Assembly: GCA_000727475.1 (NCBI GenBank)
Contig: KL647298.1
Coordinates: forward strand, 2,193,863 to 2,257,862
Length of the DNA: 64,000 nt
Reading direction: 5' to 3'
Origin: Sarcocystis neurona
Lineage: Eukaryota > Apicomplexa > Conoidasida > Eucoccidiorida > Sarcocystidae
The notes beneath the pieces are model-generated. The model was not told the origin of the DNA, did not search any database, and was given only the letters and a program-made list of their open reading frames with translations. The position numbers and the translations under genes were made by a program. Positions 1 through 12,400 of the stretch are shown here, piece after piece; the first letter of the stretch is position 1; every line of letters begins with the position of its first letter.

Positions 1-360
1 AGACAAAGAGATAGATGAAGCTACGGAATACGATACACGTACAGATGCATGCAGTCAGAGAAATACACAGGTACATATATGTTCTCATACATACATATAC
101 ACACGTACATATGCATGTGTGTATATATGTGTGTGCCTGTTTATATATGTAAAATATACGTGGTAAACGTACAGATGCACGGCGTCACATCCATACACAT
201 TCACGCACATACACATATATATATACATATATACAATACGTATATACACCTCTTCATATGTATATATGTATACGTATATCGACAAGACGCGCAGAGAAAC
301 TTGTAGGGCGGAGAGCAGTGAAGAACCGAGGCAGAGCAGCACCAAAATTTCACCGCTTAC
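1..360 (-). other. TM9SF intron 8 (partial)
   Basis: No exon seen. Bases about 60-285 are TA/CA/TG microsatellite with TATACATA-type units. One TGCATGCA word occurs near base 47. Confidence 0.7.
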
Positions 361-435
361 CCGGAACATTTTGTACAACCGTGCTGACGTATAACCGGCG
401 GCAGACCCCATGACCGTCCACAGCAGCAGCATCGT
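361..435 (-). CDS. TM9SF: TM9SF exon 8: TM3 with GYTSARLYKMF
   Basis: Residues 474-498: TMLLLWTVMGSAAGYTSA then RLYKMFR, the family's third membrane helix. Acceptor TGCTCACAG|ACG, donor CGG|GTAAGC, phase 0. The conserved next block (GxxWK) is not found in bases 1-360, so the following exon lies outside the window. Confidence 0.92.
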
Positions 436-3400
436 CTGTGAGCAGGTCACGCAGGGCGGCAGCAGCAGCAACACCAGTGGCAGCAGCAGGAGCGCAAGCC
501 GCAGCAGCAGACGCAAGGGACGCAGTACCAGCGCAGCAGAGAAAGCAGCAGCTGGCAAGCGACAAGAAACGCAGCAGCGGCAGCGAGGGGGAAGAAGCAG
601 CAGCACGGAGAGAGAGAGAAGATGAGTAGTGAGGCGGGGGAGGAGCAGCAGCAGGGAGGGGGAGAAGAGCAGCAGCAGGGAGGGGGAGAAGAGCAGCACG
701 GAGGGGGGAGAAGAACAGCAGAAGGGAGTGGAGAGAAGAGCAGCAGCAGGAAGAGAGGAAAAGGGCAGCAGCAGGGAGAGAGGAGAGCAGAGCAGCAGGG
801 AGATAAAAGAGCAGCAGCAGCACCGAGCAGCAAATCGAAGGACCACCCGCTGCCACAGAAAACTTCGCTGGGGCACGAGACTACATATTTACGAACTGCT
901 GACGAAGTATCGCAGATCTTTCTTCCCGCCTTCTTCTATCTCTGCTGCATGTGTGGATGAAAACGTCCATAGATGTATGCACACACGGGATAATAGTAGA
1001 CATATAGACAGGCGGTTACGTGGATCTCTACGTATATGTGGTAAAATCAACAAAGACTCTCCGTTAATATTGTCCCTCGTAAAAGGGAGAGTCCCTTCCG
1101 CTTGATCCACGCGGTTCTCGCCAGAAGTGATGCTCTGTCTTTGAGCAAGTGCATGCACGCATATGAGTAAAAGGAGAAGCACGTCATCTGCTGGACATAA
1201 AACGAGAAGAAACTGCTGCAGAGCGCAGGTCCCCCATCAGCCGTTCCCCCTACGCAGGACGCACTTCTCTGATTTTGTGGTCAACAGAACGTCGTCTGCA
1301 CAAACTGCATGCACGCACAAAACTCGCCTAAGTTCTGCTATTGTCCGACGGTTCCTATCATTGCTGTCCCTCCTCTTGTTGGTCTGTCACTGCCATTCCT
1401 GCTCCTACTGCTGCTGTTGCTGCTGCTATGGTTGCTGGTATGGCTGTCGTTGTGGCTGCCGCTACTTCTGCCGCTATTGCTGCTGCTACGGCTGCTACCA
1501 GGGCTAAATTGCTGCAATTCTGTGTTGCTCATGTTGCTGTAACTCCTCTGTCTTGCCAGCGCTCTTAGGATTGCTGTGTGGAGGCTGCTGGGGGTCCTCC
1601 TGCACCTCCTCTACTACCGTTGCTGCCGCTGTTGCTGCCATTGTTGCTGCTATTGCTGCTGCTGTGGCTGCCGTTGCTGTCGCTGCTGCTGCTACTGCTG
1701 TTGCTGCTATAGTTGCTGCTGCTTTTACTGGTCCTGCTATTGCTGCTGTTGCTGCTGTCGCTATTACTGCTGTTGCCGCGACTACCTGCAGAAGACTTCC
1801 TCGGTATGCGGGGGAGACGACGCCGAGACCAGCGAAGACGACCGTCACGAACGCCATCCCGATCAGCTGCATACAGTCGCGCAGGCATTCATATATTACC
1901 GCATATTCACACATACACATACATACAGATACACAGATATATATATGTATATAGATCAAGGCAAACACACCCACGTACACATGCACACACATATACATAC
2001 ATATACGCATATATATATTCCTATATATATACACATGCATTCATTCATATACTGTCATATACAAGGGCACTACACGCACAAGATGGACACACATGCAGCC
2101 GTATACGCATACTTATGTATATATATGTGGATGGGAAGATTTATCCACAGGTGCGTATAGATATAGCAGAGAACTCCACAAAAACTTGTACACATATATA
2201 TACGTACACAGCACCCACCCACACACATATGAAGACGGGTACATACACACAGACACACCTACACATACACAAACGCCCACGTCCACATCTGTATGCGTCA
2301 AACGATCGAATTTTAGAAGGCGGACGGGGACGGGTAATCCGAAGAAAACGTGAGCTCAGACAGCTCTCATGTTCTACGAAGTTCGTCGCCGCCCATCAGC
2401 CGCCTGCGACTCTTGTATACGTTCACGTCAGCAGCAGCAGCGCCACACAAGTGACCGGCAACTTGGTGCAGGAGGTATGGGTACATGTGTGTATGGGAAG
2501 CGAAACAGCAAAAGAAGTGGCCGCAGCCTTGCAGAGGTTGTCCGTGGGCAAACTCATCTCGTCCGCGCCGTGCACGCATACATTCGCGGCTGCTGTCCAC
2601 TGGCAAGTGCTGCTGCTAACTTCTTCCGCCTTTTCTGCTACGGACGAAGAACGTCTCTCTCCCAGACAGACCTCTGTGCAGACCTCTTGAAAGAAAAGAG
2701 GAGATCCCGGCAGCAACACCCCAGACAATTCAGAACCCTTCCCCCCCCTACCTATACACGCAGAGGTGCAAGGCAAACACACGCACACATCCAGACGTAG
2801 ACGTGGGACAGACATATACGTCTACTTCTACAAACACGTATGGGCGCGCGCGTCCATATTCGTTAAGAAGCTCGCAGAACCTTCGAGGCAGTCCCCCTTC
2901 CCACGAAGAGACAGAAAGAGAGGTGCAGCACAGATACACGCATACGGCCACATATACGCACGTGTGTGTGCCAGGGAGACACGCGCACCCACACCCACGC
3001 ATATATTCACTCACAACACAAGCAGCAAAAAACATCTCCATGGTCGAAAACACGAATTCTTCCCCCCCTTCCCCCCTCCTTCTCCGCCTGGTGGTCTCCG
3101 CGGGCACGTGCGTGTGCAGCCCCGTTGCTGCGGAGACCCCCGCGCGGGCGGGCGTCTCTGTGTCTCTGTATTTTGCTGCCCGGGGACTCGCCTGCATGCC
3201 GGAGCCGGCGAGGGCGGCGAGCACTGTGGAGTGCGGTGGCTTGCGGAAGACGTCGCCGTGGAGAAGTTTCCACCCGGTTTCCTCGGCCTCTTCCTCGTCG
3301 ACGAGGAGTTCGTTGTACTTGGCGATGTCTCTGTACAGGACGCGCAGCATGATCATCGCAACGATCCCGCTCAGCAGCAGAACCACCACGAGACTGTTGA

Positions 3401-6400
3401 CTATCGAGAACCAGTGAATGATGGGGCTGTCTCTGGCATTCTTGAGATACGCGTCCCAGCGCTGGGACCACGGCGTGCTGCTTCGCTGCCACATGACGTC
3501 GTAGGTGAAGGCGATGCTGCGGGTCACGCCGTCGATCCGCAGCTGTTCTGAGATGAGCTCCTGCAGTTCTTCCCCCCCTCCTCCTGCTGCTCGTTCGCCT
3601 TCTTTTCCGCTTTCCGTTGCTGCAGCCTTCCCCCGTGCGTTTCCTCCTTCTCCGGGTGCCGCGGGGGCCGCCGACGCCGACGACTTCCCCGCCGACCCCT
3701 CACCCGCGTCCGCCGTCCCTGCAAGAGGAGGCCGCTGCTGTCCTGCGCCCTCCGCCTCGCCCTGGGACGAAGAGGGGGACAGAGGAGACCCGCCCGCCGA
3801 CCCTTCCGCGCGTCTACCTCCTCCTCCTCCTGCAGCCGCGGCCGCGCCAGGCGAAAAGCCCGCAGCAGCAACAGCAGCAGAAGAGGAGGGACTCGGCACG
3901 AAGCAGGACAGAGAGCCGTCCGGCTGCACCGCCTGAAGGACGCTGTACGGGACGATTTCAAAGCCGACGATGCGGTGGATCTGCCGGAGTGAAATCGGAG
4001 TTCAGAACAGGTCGAGAACACAACGCGACTGTAGGCGTCCCCCCCCATTCCCAGCCACCAGAAACACATCCACACACGTCTGTATGTACACAGGGTGCCC
4101 CCCCACAAACACACACATATATATATATATATATACACAGGGTGCCCGCCACAAGCACATACATACACACACATATATGTATATATACATAGGGTGGCCC
4201 CCACAACCACATGCACACGCACACATCCACATATATGTATATACACCGGGTGGCCCCCTCGTATACATACACACACATACACATATAGAGAAGAGCACGA
4301 GGAAGAGGAGAAGTGCACGAATAGAGCAGTGCGTGGCGGCGGAGAGAAACGAGAGGGGGAAACTGGAGGGAGAAAAACAGATACACACAGAGGAACATAT
4401 AACGACACCGAAAGAAACGAAGAAGTAGAAGTCGCCGAACGAAGAAGAGCAGACCGCACAAGGCGGGGCCCCAAAGAAAGGGCGGGACGACGTAACAGAG
4501 AAAAGACAGAAGACCCGGGAGAAGTGGAGGACCGAAGAAGTTAAAGCTGCAGCGGACGGACGCAGCAGCACCAAGTTGTTGCTCGAAGACAGAGAAAACC
4601 ACGCGGAGGTGAGTCCATGGGAGTAGGGGACGCAGAAGACCGAGCGTCGAGCACGCAGCAGCAAGAAAAGCAGCGATAGGACGGGCAGCACGAAGAGAGA
4701 CGGCGATCAATAGGGACGGATGGAGAAGACTGGGATGCGGTGGGTACGACGAAGAGGAGCAGACAGCAGAGAGAAGACGCGGGAAAGTGGCAGCGGCGAG
4801 TCGAACAGTCGCAGCAAAAGAAGCACCGCGGCCCACAAGAGAGGACGCAAAACGACGCAAAGGCAACGGTGCCGTCTCTTGCTGCGCAGCTCTCTGCTGC
4901 TGCCAGAAAGACGTCTCTCAGTCTGGACTTCCAGTTCGTCTCGTCTCCGTTGAACGACTCTTCCTTGGAAGACATCTGTCTCCGTTCTCCTCTATTCTCA
5001 CAAAGCAGCCGCGTTCTCCGTGTAACATGCGTATCAGTACATATATATGCATGCGCTTGTCCGACGGCCTATCTGTCCACTGCACATACCTACCTATAAA
5101 AGGTGAAAAATTTATTCTACAGAACTTTGTGTGTGTCTACATATCACCCACCTATCACACACAACAGCATATATACATACGCGTGTCTAATGTATATATA
5201 CAGACGCACATAGTATACAGCACGACGTACCTAAAGAAATATATATATATATATATATGATGTATGCGCATATATTATACAGTAGCTTATACGTATGCAT
5301 AGTACATATACAGACATACTATTCAATATTCTATATATCTACATATAATCCTTATGCTATACAAATATACATATACATATTATACAGCGGTGTGTGTACC
5401 TGTGGATCATTATATATATGGAACAACATATATCTGCGTATAATAAACATACAGAGATACTATTAAATAATTAACCATTAATCTATATATCTATATCGAG
5501 AATATATATATACACATGTATATATATGTGTATGTATATGTATATATGTATATGTGTGTATATATATATATATATCCAGCAACAGCCAAGCCCACCCTGA
5601 CTGTGGCGCAGCAGCTGCTGTTCAGCTCTGAGCCACCACGTCGTTGATCATCGAGGCAAGCAGAGGACGGATGTCTGTATACGACGTATGGAGCCTCAAC
5701 AATACAAACGTGTATAGAGGAAAGTTTGCATTGAGAACAGAGGGGGGAATACAACAAGTAGAAATACTTCTCTACTTGAGAGGAAGACGTCGTTGAACGT
5801 AGAAAAGACGGTGGAATTTCATCGCCTACCTGAAAGAGAAACACGTGTGCAAGGGACATCCAGAGAGCCACAGAGCGACAGGCCCACACACAGGGAGCCA
5901 AGCAGACATATATGTACATATATATATATATATGTGTACACACACGCAGAGACATAGATACTCGGCTCAAACATATATATATGTGTATACGTATGTATAT
6001 TGAGAGAGGTGTGCTTACTTGTTTGCCTGCTGCGTCAGTGTTAGAGTGATAATAGAGAAGCATGCGGAAGTGATTATAGAGATAATATGCGCCGTCACTT
6101 CTGTAGCCCAGGGGAGTGCCAAAGCTGAAGGCGCTGCTACCGTCTGCCCGGTAGTGACGCAGCAGAACGTACAGCTGGTCGACGATGCTGCAGCAAAAAA
6201 AAGCCGCAGCAGCCAAGAAAGAAGAGAACGACAACACACGACAGCAGTGCAGCTCGTGAATAGCAAACCGACCTGAGCGTGCCGCGGCCCACGCCAGATG
6301 GTTCACTCCGAGCAACAGCAGCAGCAGCACGACAGTCGGCAACACTGCAGCATCCGCGCCAGCAGCAGCAGCAGGAAGCGGAGGGCAGCACACGGCGGGT

Positions 6401-9400
6401 AGGTGGCTAGTGCTGAGACGGGTCGTGCGTGACAGCAACAGCAGCAGCAGAACAGCAACAGCAGCGCGCCACCGGCAGCAGACTCACACGCGTTGCTTTC
6501 TTTTTTATCAGCAGCTGCAGCAGCAGCAGGATCTACAGAGAAGACGGCGCACGATGAAAGAGAAGAAAACTCAGGAAAAACGTAAACGCGTCCAATACCA
6601 GCACAGCAACACGAAAGGAGAGGCAGCGCCAGTGAATCCTTAGAAGCGAGCATTAAAGCGAAGGAAAAGAAGAAGAAGAACCTGCCGTTGCCAGTGAGAC
6701 GAAGCAGCGGCTGCAGCAGCAGCACGAACATCTCCAGAGGGGCACGCATAAAGCAGGCTCCCCTACACTTACGTGAGGAACAGCCATGACAAGAGAAATT
6801 ATGGCATACCGCCGTCGCCCTTCAAGCTAGTGCATATGTACAGAGATGCGGACGTATAGAGGTCCACGCGTACACATGTATCATTCTAGACGTGTGCGCA
6901 TGTCTACACAAGTACGCATATATATATATATATATGTGTGTGCATACATATACATGCGGACATATGGATTCTAGATATACACGCAGACGTACGCACGTAT
7001 ATATATATATATGTGTGTGTACGTGTATGTGCTCATGTCTACGTGTGTAGGTGCATGTATATATATATATGCATGCATATGTACATGTGGTGCAACACGT
7101 CTACACACATATATAGTAATATAGATATTCACATATACATCCACATGTACGTAAGCATAAGACATACTTGTCTACATATGGATGTCTCCACCTACATATG
7201 TATCTGTAATTAAAGTACTGTGTACATATATGTGCTTGCATATGTACATGTGTGCGAATGCAAGTACATATATATATATATATATATACGTATACGTTTG
7301 TTTGTTTAGGGATGTAGAAAGAGAAATGAATGAGACGCTGTTGTTGCATGCGAAGACGGCAGGAGAGAGCGCGAAGCGTTTACACCTGCGGAATACGAAT
7401 AAACGAACATACACATACACCTCAGTCCACCTGTACACACACACGTATATACATATATATATATATATAAACGTGTGTGTGCGTATATTTATGTATATAC
7501 GTGCATATGTATATATAGATAAAGACGTACATTTGTGTATGTATGTGCGCAATGTCAGGAATGCTACACACGAGATGACGGAGGACGAGCTGATGCGTGG
7601 GGCGGGCAGAAAACGCGAGTTGACGTAGGCGTTTTTCGACCCCCGTGACTCTTCAGTTCTCGCCAGCAACACCTGCGTCTCGACCGTGCTGTTTCTGCTG
7701 CTGCAGTCTTCTGCTTCTTCAGTTCCTCCCGGCTGACGCGACGAAGACACTCCATTTATATGCCCATATATATATGTGTGTGCGCATACAAAAACACCTC
7801 TTCGTACATACAGATACATACGACTCTACACGAACAAGTGTTTGTCGGAAAAATTTTGTATGTGCGTGTGTGGAGGTAATTATGTCTTGCTGCGTCTGTG
7901 AAGTCACCTGTGCACGCAGACAGAAATGTGTAGACATATACTGCGTAACTACGTAAATAGTTACGCGGAAAATACAAACATATATATATATATAGAAGGG
8001 TTCCCTTACAACTGGTAATGATAGTGTTCCTTGATAAGCCGAAGCATGAAGGTCTGCTCCTTGGGCCCGAATAATCTGTCGCTGCAGAGGGTCTTGCAGA
8101 ACGAGTTCTTCAGAAAGTTCAGCTGTACGTACACCCCAACCCGCCAGCAGCAAAGGAGTGCGGATGGGAAAAGGGAAGAACGGAGGCGAAGGCGAAAGAA
8201 AAGAAGAAAGGACGCAAACACGCGCCAACAAACAAGGCCAGGAAAGCAAACGTCCAGACGCGACGAAGGAAGACGAAGACGGGAAAAGCCGACAACCTTC
8301 TTCCGCGCGGCCGCTCTCGGGTGTACGTACACCCCACAGCAGACGAAACGTGCCAGAAGTAGTGGAGAAAGGCAAATTCAACTTCAAAGACGAGTCGCAG
8401 AGGAACCCCACACACGGAACGAACAAAACAACTGCAACATGAAGAAGAAACAAAAACGCACCCCACTACCGGCAGGTGTACGGACACCTCACATCTATAA
8501 ACCGGTACATATACATATATATATATATATATATGGGCATAGATATACGTTTTCTGTACACGTATACTCATAGACATATTCAGCTTCGGTGCCTGTTTAA
8601 GCGTCTGTATATTTACATATACACACACGTACTCATTAACATATCCATATTCATCCAGACTTGCAGATATATATATATACACACATATATATGTACACAT
8701 ACGTACGTGTATATATATATATGTTGTATGAGCACAGATATAGATACGCGTTTACAGTCGTACACCTGGAAGACGTGCAGCTTGAATGGATTTACATATA
8801 AAGAGATATATGTTGCGATCCATATGTATATATATGCGTGTCTGGCCGTACATACACCTATATATATATGCGTTACGTGCAGAGAGAGACACATGTAGCG
8901 ATATATATATATAGATATATATAGATAGATAGATAGATTGATATAGGGATGTGCACCTGTTTGTCGATAGTCAAGCAATTTCTACAGGCACGGATGACGA
9001 TGAGCAGAGCAGAAAAAAGAGTGAAATCTGCCGAGGTGGAAGAAGAAGAACCACCTTCTCACAGAAAGGGGAACAGAAAGCACCTTTCTAGACGAAAAAG
9101 AGATCTTCCCATCAGCCAGCCCTGATCGAAGATCCATCAAACTCCTTTGCTCTCAGTCTTCTCATATTCTGAGCTAAAAATGTCCACATACATATATATA
9201 TATATACATTCACTTTCACGTATACGCGTGCATATATATACATACAATATCGTCTACATAAATACACATATGCATACGCTTACGCACACACAAGGTAGAC
9301 ACATATATATGTATATATATATAAATAAATACAAAAGCCGCTACACAGGGATACATCCGTACACCTACATAGATATACATACACTTTCGCATAGAAGCAC

Positions 9401-12400
9401 ACACATATGCATATATATATATATCTATATATATATGTACAACGTCGCTAGAGAAAGTCACCGAACCAACTGCTATTTTGAAGACGTAGGCCGTGTTGGA
9501 TGAAGAAGAACAGTTGGCCAATAAATAAACAGCCTCTAAAGAAAAAGCGACGAGAAATGTCTGTCCTCTCTTCGCACGGTCCGCACAAATATACGCAGAC
9601 ATGCAAACGTAGCCTTCTGGACTTCTTCTTCCTTTTCTCTCTCTATATATATACACGAAACCGCTGGTTTCCTCACTCACCAAATACGCTTGTGTGTTTA
9701 ATATGCTGACCCGTGAATGTAGATAGAAAGTCGCCTACATATATACATGGATACTTAGGTACATACTTATACATGGGTACATATGGTTAGACCTGATTCT
9801 ATACATGTGTAGGCGTGCACATACGAGTTTATGTGTACACAAGCGCATACACATGAGCACTTGCAGATATGCGCTTCTATACAAACTCGAAAGTATGGAC
9901 ACATATATGTACACACGCAGATAAATATACAAATATATGTATATATACATATGTATGTATATAGGCACTTGTACTCTTGCTGCTTGAAAACGGTCGTCCA
10001 CACGGAGACGTGGTGGTGGCGGGGGAAAGAGAGGAGAAGAGAAATTCACTTCCGCCGCTAAATCCCCTCGGAAACGAAAATGTCAACTTTACAGAACACC
10101 TCTCTCCCACCTGTGAGGCCCTCCACCTGTGCCTCCACATACGCCAATGTACATACGCAGGCGCACAAGCTTTGCATACATATACATATATATATATGAT
10201 ATGTACGAATGAACGTGTGTACTTGTGTCCAGATATATTCGCTTATATGCAGATACGTACGTAGATACACACAGGCACCTGGATACACAGAAGAAGAAGA
10301 GGTTCATGTATTGGTTGACGCATACGTATATTCCAGTACGTATCGAGAAGCCGTGTATATGTACGTGTGTGTATACACGTATACATGTGCACATGCAGAT
10401 ACATGGACTTCTATGTGTGTGTGTGTGTGTGTGTGCATGCGTGTGCGGACGGGTATACACACGCACGTTTGTTTCTCCAGGTGAAGACGTAGCTGCGAAG
10501 ACGCGCACGTCGAGACGTGTACACTTTCTTCTTCTGGTGTACGTACACTGCGTATAACGCTCGGAAGCAGGCGGGCGCAGGAGAAAAAGAGAATCAAAAG
10601 GAAATCCCCACCTTGGAAGAATCAATTTTAGACAGTGTCTTTCGGTAAGCACACACATCTATGCACTCATGTATACAGGTATCACACGCATGTACAAAAT
10701 TCCGCAAACTCTTCGGGTGTACGTACACTCAATATTATACATATGTTGTACGTACTGAAAGACTCTCCCGCAGAATGCGTACGTGCTCTCGGGAGGTCTC
10801 GCAACTTTTCGATATACGTGTAAATTCCACGGCCTGCCTTCTTGTACGGACCACTTCCTTACCTCTCAACATGCACACATATATGTATATGTGTATGTTT
10901 ATATATCCCAGATGTGGCTGGTGTACGTACACGCTGGCTGAAGAAGGACGGCAGCTGGCGTGAACAAAAAAAGATGGAAACGGAGCGGTAGGGAGCACCT
11001 TACTTCAAAGGGCGTGTTTTTCACCCGGTCGGAAAGGAGGATCTGACCCAAGTTACTTTCTTCAACTTCAATCGTCCCGGGCCTGCAACAGCAGCCGCAC
11101 CAACCGCAGGCGCACGTCAACTGCGCCTACCCCAACTATACGTACATGCACATATATCTCTACGCACCCTCTAGAATACACATATAGGTACGTGCGTATC
11201 TGCGTACATACCTCACTCATACATATGCCCAGGACAACTGCACACACTGTCGACCACGCACACATATATGAACTACACATATATATATATGCGTATACAT
11301 ATACACTTCTTCCCACGCTGGCGACTACACAAACGTATATATATATATATTCTTCCCACGCTGAAGATCACATGCATACATGTATCCATATATATACACA
11401 TGAATATACACCTCTTCCCACGCTGGTGACTACACATATGCATATGTGTATATGCATCTCCATACACGTATACATATATATATATACGTGTATACCTCAA
11501 GCATACATGCGCACAGGGCAACTGCATTTGGTATTGGCCATAATCACATATCTCCCACATGCACTTCTTCCCACCCTGTAGATTACACACGTATATCTAT
11601 TTATATAAATATATATATATATATGTCCGTGTATACCTCTGACAGACACACGAGTCGCTCTCTATCTATCTCTCTGATGCTTCCTGCATATCTCTCTCTG
11701 TCTGTCTATCTCCTTATCTACGCAGACTTCAGCAGTGTTCCTCTTTTTCACAGCGACGAGCCAGACGTGGTTGAACAACTCGGAAGCATCAACCACAGCA
11801 AAGTTGTGCTCGCCAGTGGTGGGCTCTCCGCTGGCGCACAGGTAGTCTGCAGATAGTCCCTAGCAACGGGCAGAAAGTTGTAGCAGCAGGGAAAGGAACA
11901 ACACGGAAGAGAAGCCGAGGACGCACAAGAAGAAGAAAAGGAGAAGAGGTACTTAAGAGAGTTGCACAGCTTTATCGTCTTGCTGTTCACATCTTCGTCG
12001 CAAGCACAAGCACAGCACTTGTGCCGTGCGGTCTCCTCGTTTGACATGCGCATGCAAATAATACCCGCAGACGAGAGAAAACACGAGACACGGGGACGCG
12101 ACGCAACGCAGACAAAAAACGGCTCGTCCTGCGTAGAACGGCTGCGACGCGGTTCACATATGACGAGGGGACGCGCGGATGTTAATTCTGCTGTCGACAC
12201 AAGACGCACACGTCGTCGACCCGTCTCGGCGGCAACAGCAGCAACAGCACGTCGCGACCGCTGCACGGGACACGCAGAAGGACCCCCGGCAATGCTGAGA
12301 GGAGGAGCCCTTGCCGCAGGTCTCGACTCCGTAACAGACGGCAAACATGCAGAAGACTTCTTCCCGTTACAAACACGAGTGTTAAGGCTGCTGTCTCGCC

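Larger units (their letters stand above)
436..1785 (-). other. TM9SF intron 7
   Basis: Contains a CAG-rich tract (about 420-830) with a purine minisatellite inside it, non-repetitive sequence (about 840-1370), and a CTG-rich tract on the plus strand (about 1399-1775). Open frames here are repeat-driven (poly-Ser, Cys, Leu, Ala) and not genes. Confidence 0.8.

Noticed and set aside
1713..2690. Plus-strand frame of 325 codons
   Set aside because: Starts in the CTG tract, crosses TM9SF exon 7 antisense and microsatellite; His/Tyr/Thr-rich from CATA repeats.
11748..11850. Possible plus-strand exon with AG and GT at its ends
   Set aside because: Sits in TM9SF intron 2; three frames are open but no partner exon or known motif was found.
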